Assembly: GCA_030705665.1 (NCBI GenBank)
Contig: JAUZQA010000091.1
Coordinates: 1-10,577, forward strand
Source: Bacillota bacterium
GTDB taxonomy: Bacteria > Bacillota > Bacilli > Bacillales_B > DSM-18226
Direction: 5' to 3'
DNA: 10,577 nt
In this document: positions 1 through 6,046 of the stretch, one piece after another
Layout: every line of letters starts with the position of its first letter
How positions within the stretch are numbered: position 1 is the first letter of the stretch
Position numbers and translations under genes: made by a program
The notes under the pieces: generated by a model
Databases searched by the model: none
Told to the model about the DNA's origin: nothing
The model's input: only the letters and a program-made list of their open reading frames with translations

Positions 1-1
1 A

Positions 2-121
2 TATGTGTTCATAAATCGGGAAGGCTATTATTATATTGACAAGGATTCATTGAAACAGAAGTTGTATTCAGAGAACGAGCAATATGGAAATCAACTATTC
101 TATAAAGCGTATGGAGGTTGA
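2..121 (+). CDS. 3' end of an unrecognised gene (partial)
   Basis: The frame starting at base 2 is open for 39 codons and stops with TGA at 119-121. The gene therefore begins upstream of the window. The visible tail is rich in Tyr, Asn and Lys, contains a run of three tyrosines, and ends in YKAYGG. The composition looks like a real AT-rich Bacillus protein. I do not recognise the family and assign no function. No U-tract hairpin follows it closely. The first clear plus-strand terminator is about 700 bases downstream, at 826-854. Confidence 0.5.
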   Translation, partial: YVFINREGYYYIDKDSLKQKLYSENEQYGNQLFYKAYGG

Positions 122-186
122 ATACAATCGAATTGAGGAAGACTGAGAAAAAAACGAAATTGAGAACACAGCCAATATAAAGATTA

Positions 187-214
187 TTGGTCGGGCAATG
201 TAAAAAGATATAAT
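187..214 (+). promoter_or_regulatory. possible sigma-A promoter upstream of the repeats
   Basis: A perfect TATAAT -10 box lies at 209-214. A weak -35 (TTGGTC, 187-192; only TTG matches) lies 16 bases upstream. Transcription from here would run through both GC-rich repeats to the terminator at 826-854 without crossing a gene. The -10 is good and the -35 is poor, so this is only a candidate. It could also be chance in AT-rich DNA. Confidence 0.3.
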
Positions 215-268
215 TTTATATTGTCAGCCATTCTAAATACAAAATTAATTGATGCCCCTGTAAATGGG

Positions 269-404
269 CCGGTTGATTTCCGCTCCTGGCACTCGCTTTC
301 CGCGGGGAGGTCCTGGAGCCTCCTCGGGCGCTTAGGCGCCTGTGGGGTCTCCAGTGACCTCTTGATCCCGCAGGAGTCGAGTGCCCTCCGCTCCAATCAA
401 CCGG
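269..404 (-). repeat. GC-rich palindromic intergenic repeat, copy 1
   Basis: The ends form a perfect 10-bp inverted repeat, CCGGTTGATT (269-278) and AATCAACCGG (395-404). Read on the minus strand it carries the blocks ACTCCTGCGGG, GAGACCCC, GAGGAGGCTCC, GCGGAAAGCGAGTGCC and GGAGCG in that order. The same blocks occur in the same order in the plus-strand copy at 591-723, so the two copies are inverted relative to each other. The inside is dense in short self-complementary stretches such as GGCGC/GCGCC. I recall repeats of this kind scattered between genes in several Bacillaceae. They encode no protein, and their function is not known to me. A MITE-like or REP-like origin is an inference. Confidence 0.75.
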
Positions 405-454
405 GTGCCAAATCAACCTAGAGTAGTGCAACACACTTTTTCTAATCTTGCTCA

Positions 455-543
455 GTGAATTGAATTTAAGCCTAAAATTCAGATGTAAACAACATTTGTT
501 CTAATTGGCCGTTAGAATCTTTTGGCTTAAACATTGAATTCAC
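455..543. repeat. AT-rich imperfect inverted repeat between the two GC-rich copies
   Basis: The left arm at 455-472 begins GTGAATTGAAT and ends TTTAAGCC. The right arm at 524-543 is its imperfect reverse complement (GGCTTAAAC...ATTGAATTCAC), with one mismatch and a two-base gap. About 50 bases separate the arms, and weaker pairing continues inward. It shares no blocks with the GC-rich repeats, so it is a different element. It could be a remnant of a small mobile repeat or a structured RNA segment. Confidence 0.4.
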
Positions 544-590
544 CGCTTTTTGTATTTATTAGTTCAGCTGAAGGTCTTTATTTAAACACT

Positions 591-723
591 CTGTTGATTG
601 GTGCGGAAGGCACGAAGACTCCTGCGGGAGTACGGGGCTGGGGAGACCCCGCAAGAGCGAAGCGATGAGGAGGCTCCCCTATACCCCGGCGGAAAGCGAA
701 GTGCCTGGAGCGCCCATCAACAG
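591..723 (+). repeat. GC-rich palindromic intergenic repeat, copy 2
   Basis: This is the second copy of the repeat seen at 269-404, in the opposite orientation. It runs from CTGTTGATTGG (591-601) to CCCATCAACAG (713-723), so it too has inverted terminal repeats built on GTTGATT. Shared blocks include ACTCCTGCGGG, GGGGAGACCCC, GAGGAGGCTCC, GCGGAAAGCGAAGTGCC and TGGAGCG. It is about the same length as copy 1 but diverges in the middle, which suggests an old element held together by its structure. It has no coding potential. Confidence 0.75.
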
Positions 724-790
724 ACATGTCAAAAGCCGTTATACTAATCATTTTGTAAAAATTTAACGCGGTTAATTATTAAAGAAGAAT

Positions 791-821
791 AAAAAAAAGC
801 TCCCGAAAGTTATTCGAGAGC
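791..821 (-). terminator. rho-independent terminator facing the minus strand
   Basis: GCTCCCGAA (799-807) pairs with TTCGAGAGC (813-821) around a 5-base loop, with one mismatch. The eight A residues at 791-798 become a U-tract on the minus strand. The shape is that of an intrinsic terminator for leftward transcription, yet no minus-strand gene lies immediately to its right. Confidence 0.6.
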
Positions 822-825
822 CTGA

Positions 826-854
826 CCAGATTCAGTTATTGAATCTGGTTTTTT
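826..854 (+). terminator. rho-independent terminator, plus strand
   Basis: CCAGATTCA (826-834) pairs perfectly with TGAATCTGG (840-848) around the loop GTTAT. Six T residues follow (849-854). It ends rightward transcription from the gene-free segment and insulates the gene at 986. It stands only 4 bases from the oppositely oriented hairpin at 799-821. Confidence 0.85.
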
Positions 855-939
855 AACTTGATCAGATAAAAAGAATTTAGGAATTCGTTTTCTTCATTCA
901 ATAATTTGAAAAATTTGGGTGGAGTTTTGAATAAATAGA

Positions 940-968
940 TTGAATTGTTGTAAAAAATAGAATTAAAT
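940..968 (+). promoter_or_regulatory. possible sigma-A promoter of the DUF155 gene
   Basis: TTGAAT (940-945) and TTAAAT (963-968) are 17 bases apart, in front of the gene that begins near 986. Both hexamers are imperfect and the surroundings are very AT-rich. Support is spacing and position only. Confidence 0.35.
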
Positions 969-985
969 GAAAGTATACCCAATCT

Positions 986-1840
986 GTGAATGGAGGGATT
1001 AAAATAAAGAATATATCTTTTAAAGCATTTGCAATTACAAATGAAATTGATTTAAACAAAATTGCTTTACAATGCGGTATTCCCAAAAAGTTCACCTGGG
1101 AAGAACCTTTAATACTGAGAAGTAGCATCCTTCAATCCATTCTGGGCAAAGAAGTGAGTGAAGCTGCGAGTGTGCTTGTTTTTTCTTTTGGAAGTGTCGT
1201 CCTTATTAATCACTCCAATGACAGCGAAATAAACGTTTTATTTAGCTATCTCCAATCGTTTGAGCCTGATATTGACCTTCATGAAATAGGCAGGTATACG
1301 GATGATTATAGCCTTCACATTAGTGAAACTGCAAACCTTGAACTGACCGATGAATATGTTATTGTTCCTGAATATGAGCTTTTTTATCCGGAATTAATTT
1401 CTACTGTCCTCGCAAAATCAGTTGCACTTGAAAAAACGGAGGAGCAATTAGGTATCATCGAAGATAAGCTCGAACATATGATTGACCGTCTTGAAAAAGG
1501 AAAGCTGAGAATAGGAAATAAAGAACTCGCAAGAACAACTGCTAAAATTCTCCGCCACGACTATAACACCCTGGCATATATCATGATTTTGGATAAGCCT
1601 GATATTACTTGGACCAGCAGTAATGCTAATGAATTTTACGACAGAATGTTGGAATTTTTTGAGTTGAGCGATCGACATAAAATTTTGAAAAGCAAAACGG
1701 ATACGCTGTATAACATTATTGACGGTTTTTCCACCATCAGCCACTCCATTCGGGGATTATTCGTTGAGTGGATTGTTGTCATACTTATTGTCATTGAAAT
1801 CGCTTTAACGGTTTTACAAATTTCAGGATGGATTCCATAG
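986..1840 (+). CDS. RMD1/YagE (DUF155) family membrane-anchored protein
   Basis: The protein of up to 284 residues matches the RMD1/YagE/DUF155 family (yeast Rmd1, Sif2/Sif3, human RMND1). The family core VLVFSFGSVVLI lies near residues 63-74. It is followed by the helical part with LAKSVALEKTEEQLG, a central coiled-coil-like stretch, and the C-terminal signature FFELSDRHKIL...VEWIVVILIVIE. Residues 262-280 form one membrane helix close to the C terminus, so the protein is probably a tail-anchored membrane protein. The mitochondrial members support translation; the bacterial role is unknown. The start is doubtful. The frame opens with GTG at 986, which has no ribosome binding site in front. 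A strong GGAGGG lies inside the frame at 992-997, and the in-frame codon at a good distance from it is ATA (1004). Real initiation may therefore be at 986 or just after the GGAGGG. The gene stands alone and converges on the lipoteichoic acid synthase. Confidence 0.85.
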   Translation: MNGGIKIKNISFKAFAITNEIDLNKIALQCGIPKKFTWEEPLILRSSILQSILGKEVSEAASVLVFSFGSVVLINHSNDSEINVLFSYLQSFEPDIDLHEIGRYTDDYSLHISETANLELTDEYVIVPEYELFYPELISTVLAKSVALEKTEEQLGIIEDKLEHMIDRLEKGKLRIGNKELARTTAKILRHDYNTLAYIMILDKPDITWTSSNANEFYDRMLEFFELSDRHKILKSKTDTLYNIIDGFSTISHSIRGLFVEWIVVILIVIEIALTVLQISGWIP

Positions 1841-1871
1841 GGCAAGCCTGTTTCTGAACAGACTTACCCTA
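1838..1871. terminator. hairpin between convergent genes, possible shared terminator
   Basis: TAGGG-C-AAG-C-CTGTT (1838-1852) pairs with AACAG-A-CTT-A-CCCTA (1857-1871) around the loop TCTG, with two C/A mismatches. It begins on the TAG stop codon of the DUF155 gene. It lies between that gene and the converging lipoteichoic acid synthase. There is no good U-tract on either side, so termination is plausible from position but not shown. Confidence 0.4.
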
Positions 1872-1935
1872 CATTCGGTAATACATAAATGGTGTCAGCT
1901 TGTATGCTTATTTTTATTGTACATTTTCATGTCTT

Positions 1936-3861
1936 TCAATTTTTTTTTGGTACATTTGTTGGACCTAAATATTGATAATCACTCGGATTTATCGATTTAA
2001 AACCTTTCGGATGATAAAAGCGCAGTAAATCTTGGGTAACGACCATATCTGACAAATGGAGTTCATTTGTTACTTTAGTACTTATGGTATTGCAAGCCTT
2101 TTGGTCAGCAGTGAGATTACCTGTAGCGACGCTGTAGCATTTATCTCCGGATTTAATCAAATCGGTTGAGACAAAATCTCCATCCCTAAATGCTGCCCAA
2201 TTCCGGTGGCTTGGCGATAATAGATCGGATCCAAATTCAATATAGTCTTTTGTATCAATCCCAAGAAGATGAAGTAGGGTTGGACGAACATCGACTTCTC
2301 CGCCCACTTGATGTTCCACTCCGCCTTTTATACCAGGAACATGGATGAACAATGGTACTTGCTGAAGATTTGAGTCCATTATTGGAGTGATATTGGCAAC
2401 TCCAAGTAATTTTGCCATGGCAGGGTAATTATTACTGGAAAGTCCATAATGATCTCCGTAAAGAATAATAACCGATTTGTCGTATAATCCAGCTTTTTTA
2501 AGTACATCAAAGAATTGCTGCAATGCTTCATCCATATAGTGTGCGGATTGCATGTATTGGTCTACAGCCCAGTCACCAGTTGTACCTTTTGGAAAATTCG
2601 TATCACCTGGATCAATCTCAAATGGAAAATGATTTGACAGCGTAATGAATTTTGTATAAAAAGGTTGTTTTAAACTTTCAAGCATTGGCATACTTTCAGA
2701 GAAAAACGGTTTATCCTTCATTCCAAAATTCTTGATATTTGGTGGAGTCAAGTTGTAATAAGAAGCATCAAAAAACTGGTCGTATCCCAATGCCTTATAC
2801 ATGACGTTCCGGTTCCAAAATGTCTTATAGTTTCCGTGGAACACTGCCGAATTGTATCCGTATCCCTTTAAAATCGCAGGGGCTGCCTGATAGATGTTCT
2901 GTGCATTGTTTATAAACACTGCACCTTGATTTAAAGGATAAAGCGAATTTTCCATTAAAAACTCGGCATCAGATGTTTTCCCTTGTCCAGTTTGATGATA
3001 GAAATGATCAAAATAAAAGGTATTACCATCATGTGCTAAAGAGTCTAAAAAAGGTGTAACAAGTTGTCCGTTCGGCATTTTTAAATCAATCATAAAATTT
3101 TGGAATGACTCCATGGAAACATAAATGATGTTCATCCCCTTCGCTTTTCCAAACAGTGCCGGATCCGGAGGGGTGTAGGTTGCTTTTCGGTAATTCTCAA
3201 TAGCTGTAAGATTGCTGCTTGAAGCGAAAGCACGCTGACTGGATTTTTCGATGCTTTGAAAAATGTCAAAGACAGTAAAATTGTAAGCTCCTAAATACTT
3301 AACAATATAGCTTCTATCAAAGTTAAGGGATAATAGGTCAGGTCTGTCTTTTTCAGCGAGACTTAAATTCGTTAAAAAAATAATAATCGAAATTAAAAAG
3401 ACAAATTTGTAGGTTTTTCGGTTTTTGACAGTTGCCCTTTTAAAGAGCGTACATGCTAGTAAAATCAAGATGATTGTGTCGCTAAAATAAAGAACATCAG
3501 AATAAGCCATTAAACCTGCAACACTTGCCCCTAATCCCCCAGCATTGGATTTTGCTTGAAGTAAAACGGGAACCGTTATAAAATCGTTGAAGAAACGATA
3601 GTAAACAATATTGGCATACAGCAACAAAGACAAGGTAAAGTGAATTCCAATCAATAGACGCTTAAAATACTTCTTTGAAAGGAAAGCAAACCCTAAAAAG
3701 AAAAGAGCCGAGCTTAATGGATTGATAAATAATAAAAACCTTTGAAGATTATTGTCTGTTTCCAATCTAAAATCAAGCTGATAACTGATATATGTTTTTA
3801 ACCAAAACAACAATACAGCAATGCCAAAAAAAATCAGATTGTTATAAGCTGTTTTTTTCAT
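1936..3861 (-). CDS. ltaS: lipoteichoic acid synthase (LtaS family)
   Basis: The 641-residue protein has the full LtaS layout. Five membrane helices lie within residues 8-167, followed by a linker and an extracellular sulfatase-fold domain. The enzyme transfers glycerol phosphate from phosphatidylglycerol to the growing lipoteichoic acid chain on the outer face of the membrane. Catalytic features are intact: the metal-binding Glu251 in YVSMESFQN, the nucleophile Thr296 in GQGKTSDAEF, His410 in SNHFPF, and Asp470-His471 in LYGDHYG. The AFA at residues 211-213, just after the last helix and linker, looks like the signal-peptidase site where LtaS proteins are cut. The start is supported by AAGGAG six bases upstream of the ATG. 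Bacillus species often have several paralogues (LtaS, YfnI, YqgS, YvgJ), and I cannot tell which one this is. The primase YvgJ is less likely but not excluded. A glycosyltransferase gene diverges from it. Confidence 0.93.
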   Translation of the reverse strand: MKKTAYNNLIFFGIAVLLFWLKTYISYQLDFRLETDNNLQRFLLFINPLSSALFFLGFAFLSKKYFKRLLIGIHFTLSLLLYANIVYYRFFNDFITVPVLLQAKSNAGGLGASVAGLMAYSDVLYFSDTIILILLACTLFKRATVKNRKTYKFVFLISIIIFLTNLSLAEKDRPDLLSLNFDRSYIVKYLGAYNFTVFDIFQSIEKSSQRAFASSSNLTAIENYRKATYTPPDPALFGKAKGMNIIYVSMESFQNFMIDLKMPNGQLVTPFLDSLAHDGNTFYFDHFYHQTGQGKTSDAEFLMENSLYPLNQGAVFINNAQNIYQAAPAILKGYGYNSAVFHGNYKTFWNRNVMYKALGYDQFFDASYYNLTPPNIKNFGMKDKPFFSESMPMLESLKQPFYTKFITLSNHFPFEIDPGDTNFPKGTTGDWAVDQYMQSAHYMDEALQQFFDVLKKAGLYDKSVIILYGDHYGLSSNNYPAMAKLLGVANITPIMDSNLQQVPLFIHVPGIKGGVEHQVGGEVDVRPTLLHLLGIDTKDYIEFGSDLLSPSHRNWAAFRDGDFVSTDLIKSGDKCYSVATGNLTADQKACNTISTKVTNELHLSDMVVTQDLLRFYHPKGFKSINPSDYQYLGPTNVPKKN

Positions 3862-3890
3862 GTTTTTCTCCTTTTGATTTGAACAAATTT

Positions 3891-3919
3891 ACTATATCAC
3901 TTTGGCTTTTAAAAGAAAA
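3891..3919 (-). promoter_or_regulatory. weak candidate promoter of the lipoteichoic acid synthase
   Basis: On the minus strand TATAGT (3891-3896 on plus) lies about 30 bases before the ribosome binding site. Seventeen bases upstream is a T-rich hexamer (TTTTCT, 3914-3919), a poor -35. It overlaps the plus-strand promoter at 3902-3930, so the two directions could interfere. I saw no clear extracytoplasmic sigma-factor motif. Confidence 0.25.
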
Positions 3920-3930
3920 TTGGTTATAAT
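3902..3930 (+). promoter_or_regulatory. sigma-A-type promoter for the glycosyltransferase gene
   Basis: TTGGCT (3902-3907, four of six consensus bases) and a perfect TATAAT (3925-3930) are separated by exactly 17 bases. It faces the glycosyltransferase gene, whose start is about 250 bases downstream. Confidence 0.5.
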
Positions 3931-4182
3931 TTAAGAGGTAAATTTAAGTTTGGCTTAACCGAATCTTAATAAATACTTTAAATATTTTTTATATAATTAA
4001 CTATTGAAAACATAAAATTAAGTTTATATCCATATGCTGGATTCAAAAAAGGACAAGAATTTCTTCTTTTAAGGTTGCTAACAGGCTGCTTGAGATGTAC
4101 GATTATTACTGTATTTTCATCCGGAAAAAGATAGTAGCAGTGTAATGCGATCAATAAATTGTATAAATTGTAGGAGGGCAGC

Positions 4183-5493
4183 GTGGACATAACGATAACA
4201 ACTTTTATTAATGATTTTAATTTTTTTATATTTCTACTACTTGCATTCATGTACTCGTACCAGATTATATACGTGTTTGTAGCCTTAAAGGCTAAAAAGA
4301 ACAATTTGCAAGAAACAAAGCCGAAAGCATCACAACTTCATAAATACGCAGTGATAATTGCTGCAAGAAATGAAGAACTCGTCATCGGAGAACTAATTAA
4401 AAGTATAAAAAACCAGAAATACCCCCAAAAATTGCTTGATATTTTCGTTATAGCAGATAATTGTACAGACAATACCGCATTGGTTGCAGAGGAAGCAGGG
4501 GCGATTGTCAGGGAGCGTTTCAATAAAACATTAATTGGAAAAGGCTATGCGCTTGATTTTATGTTAAAAATCATTGAACGGGAATATTCAACGAGACATT
4601 ATGATGGATATTTTGTTTTTGATGCCGATAATCTTCTTGATGAGAATTATATATCGGAGATGAACAAAACATTCAATCAAGGCTACAAGGTAATTACCAG
4701 TTATCGAAATTCAAAGAATTACGACCAAAACTGGATCACTGCAGGATATGGACTATGGTTCCTTCATGAAGCTGAATTTCTAAACATGCCAAGAATGAAC
4801 CTTAAATCGAGTTGTGCAATTTCCGGAACTGGATTTTTGGTACATGCTGAAATAATCAAAAAAAATGGGGGCTGGGTTCATCATCTCCTTACAGAAGATA
4901 TTGAGTTTTCTATTTGTCATACCATTAAAGGCGGACAGATCGGATACTGTGGAAATGCGGTGTTTTATGATGAACAGCCGGTCACCTTCGGGCAGTCCTG
5001 GCATCAGAGATTGCGCTGGGCGAAGGGATTTTATCAAGTATTCGCTAAATATGGCTGGGATTTGATGAAAGGAACCTTCCATGGAAAACGCAACAAGTTT
5101 GCGTGCTATGATATGACAATGACGATCATGCCTACAATGCTCATTTCAATAATTAGCTTGTTGGTAAATGTGATCCTCTATTTAGCTGTTTTGTTTGGAA
5201 CAAAAGATGGGAAAGTAACTTTTGATGTTATAATGACGTTAATGTTAAAATCTTTTGGCTGGAACTACGGTATACTATTTATTCGCGGTCTCATTACTAC
5301 CTTGACAGAGTGGAAAAAAATTCATTGCTCCAGCTCGAAAAAAATCTTATATTTATTTACTTTTCCGCTATTTATGATTACCTATATTCCAATCTCTTTC
5401 GTAGCCCTATTTAAGGATGTTGAATGGAGACCGATTACTCACACAGTCGCGAAGTCAATTGAAGAATTTCAATTAGATAATGATATATCTTGA
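4183..5493 (+). CDS. membrane family-2 glycosyltransferase (processive type)
   Basis: The 436-residue protein has an N-terminal membrane helix (about 14-35), a cytoplasmic GT-A domain, and three further helices (about 312-338, 355-375 and 388-409). The GT2 motifs are all present: VIIAARNEE at 57-65, the nucleotide and metal-binding DAD at 147-149, the catalytic TED at 237-239, and the acceptor-binding QRLRW at 275-279. The Q..RW motif with flanking helices is typical of processive enzymes such as cellulose, hyaluronan and poly-GlcNAc synthases and YdaM-like proteins. Sugar and acceptor cannot be read from the sequence. The start is GTG, preceded by AGGAGGG at 4172-4178. The gene is a single cistron with its own terminator. 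It is divergent from the lipoteichoic acid synthase, which suggests but does not prove a shared role in the cell surface. Confidence 0.9.
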   Translation: MDITITTFINDFNFFIFLLLAFMYSYQIIYVFVALKAKKNNLQETKPKASQLHKYAVIIAARNEELVIGELIKSIKNQKYPQKLLDIFVIADNCTDNTALVAEEAGAIVRERFNKTLIGKGYALDFMLKIIEREYSTRHYDGYFVFDADNLLDENYISEMNKTFNQGYKVITSYRNSKNYDQNWITAGYGLWFLHEAEFLNMPRMNLKSSCAISGTGFLVHAEIIKKNGGWVHHLLTEDIEFSICHTIKGGQIGYCGNAVFYDEQPVTFGQSWHQRLRWAKGFYQVFAKYGWDLMKGTFHGKRNKFACYDMTMTIMPTMLISIISLLVNVILYLAVLFGTKDGKVTFDVIMTLMLKSFGWNYGILFIRGLITTLTEWKKIHCSSSKKILYLFTFPLFMITYIPISFVALFKDVEWRPITHTVAKSIEEFQLDNDIS

Positions 5494-5517
5494 AATAAAT
5501 ATTAAATAACACATAAC

Positions 5518-5547
5518 AGACGGTCTCTTTTCGTGGCTGTCTTTTTT
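5518..5547 (+). terminator. rho-independent terminator after the glycosyltransferase
   Basis: AGACGGTC (5518-5525) pairs with GGCTGTCT (5535-5542), including two G-U pairs, around a 9-base loop. A run of six T residues occupies 5542-5547. It starts 25 bases after the stop codon. Confidence 0.75.
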
Positions 5548-5611
5548 GTAATAAATAAGTGTGCCAGGAACTGGGAACAGAGGCCCTTCTTTTAAAAAAG
5601 TTTAACAATTT

Positions 5612-5637
5612 AAAAATGACTTCCAACAGGAAGTCAT
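5612..5637 (-). terminator. rho-independent terminator of the GerP-like gene
   Basis: ATGACTTCC (5616-5624) and GGAAGTCAT (5629-5637) form a perfect 9-bp stem with a 4-base loop. The A residues at 5612-5615 give a U-tract on the minus strand. It lies about 55 bases beyond the stop of the minus-strand gene at 5692, which supports that small gene being real. Confidence 0.7.
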
Positions 5638-5691
5638 ATATGTGGAAATATTTACTTTTTAAAGGATACTTAAAGCAGTTCAAATCGTCCC

Positions 5692-5904
5692 TTATATATT
5701 CGGACGCACTGGTGCTTGTAATGGGACTGCAAATTCAATTGGGGATGACAAAGCAACTAATGTACCTCCAACTGTTGTATATCCAGCAGGCTGTGTTCGC
5801 TGTTTATGCCCAGCTCCAGAACCAATTTGCAAAATTCCGCCATTGACTAAATTACCAATTTTTAAATAACGCATATCAAATGTTTGTTTCAGATGTCTAT
5901 CCAT
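5692..5904 (-). CDS. small GerP-like spore germination/coat protein
   Basis: The protein has 70 residues with no membrane helix. The segment LKIGNLVNGGILQIGSG (14-30) resembles the core of the small GerP proteins, especially GerPB, whose ILQIGS pattern I recognise. GerP proteins sit in the spore coat and help germinants pass through it. The rest is rich in Gly, Thr and Pro, and the C terminus is PLQAPVRPNI. The start is the ATG at 5902-5904, because AGAGGTG lies six bases upstream of it on the minus strand. An in-frame GTG nine bases earlier overlaps that site. A matching terminator follows at 5612-5637. It is a lone gene, not in a gerPABCDEF operon, so it may be a separate paralogue. The family link rests on short similarity and is moderately sure. 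Confidence 0.65.
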   Translation of the reverse strand: MDRHLKQTFDMRYLKIGNLVNGGILQIGSGAGHKQRTQPAGYTTVGGTLVALSSPIEFAVPLQAPVRPNI

Positions 5905-5920
5905 TTCGATCACCTCTTAT

Positions 5921-5942
5921 TAGTATATGGGCCAACGCCCAT
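5921..5942 (-). promoter_or_regulatory. possible sporulation sigma-factor -10 and small hairpin before the GerP-like gene
   Basis: On the minus strand CATATACTA (5921-5929 on plus) fits the CATAnnnTA -10 of sigma-K promoters and is close to the sigma-E -10. I do not see a clear -35. It is very near the ribosome binding site, so the leader would be very short. It overlaps a perfect 6-bp hairpin, ATGGGC-CAAC-GCCCAT (5927-5942). Confidence 0.3.
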
Positions 5943-5979
5943 TTCTGCCAAAAATAATTTCTTAAATTCTTTTGAGGGA

Positions 5980-6020
5980 TTGAAACATGTGTTATTCTAT
6001 ATTTAGATAATTAACTAAAT
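5980..6020 (+). promoter_or_regulatory. candidate promoter with overlapping ArsR-type operator
   Basis: ATTTAG (6001-6006) and CTAAAT (6015-6020) are inverted half-sites around ATAATTAA. Across these 20 bases only one base pair (positions 7 and 14) breaks perfect dyad symmetry. It lies 26 bases before the hydrolase start. A weak promoter, TTGAAA (5980-5985) with an 18-base spacer to TAGATA (6004-6009), overlaps it. AT-rich dyads over the -10 region are where ArsR/SmtB repressors usually bind, and an ArsR gene lies two genes downstream. The symmetry is seen; the binding is inferred. Confidence 0.5.
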
Positions 6021-6046
6021 GTTGAAAAGAGAAAGAGGTCTTCACA

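Larger units (their letters stand above)
122..985. other. gene-free, repeat-rich intergenic segment
   Basis: This stretch of about 860 bases has no convincing coding region. The short open frames between 184 and 434 lie on both strands inside a palindromic repeat and lack ribosome binding sites. What can be seen is a possible promoter (187-214), two inverted copies of one GC-rich repeat (269-404 and 591-723), an AT-rich inverted repeat (455-543), two terminator hairpins facing opposite ways (791-854), and a possible promoter for the next gene (940-968). The two GC-rich repeats contrast sharply with the AT-rich DNA around them. Confidence 0.6.
3862..4182. other. divergent promoter region and long leader
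   Basis: These 321 bases separate the divergent starts of the lipoteichoic acid synthase (minus) and the glycosyltransferase (plus). The first third holds promoter-like hexamers for both directions. If the plus promoter at 3902-3930 is used, the glycosyltransferase mRNA has a leader of roughly 245 bases. I see no recognisable riboswitch, T-box or strong hairpin in that leader, and no convincing small gene. Confidence 0.45.

Noticed and set aside
184..434. Three short open frames on both strands
   Set aside because: They run through the palindromic GC-rich repeat, have no ribosome binding site, and their low-complexity translations are a by-product of the repeat's base composition.
990..1007. 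Five-codon ORF starting at ATG 990 (MEGLK) as a leader peptide
   Set aside because: Its own ribosome binding site is missing, since GGAGGG lies inside it. It is mentioned only in connection with the start problem of the DUF155 gene.
4004..4030. TTGAAA and TATATC as a second promoter for the glycosyltransferase
   Set aside because: The spacer is only 15 bases and the -10 is poor. The promoter at 3902-3930 is better.
5559..5846. Plus-strand open frame of 95 codons
   Set aside because: It overlaps the minus-strand GerP-like gene and the hairpin at 5612-5637, lacks a good ribosome binding site, and its protein looks like a shadow frame.
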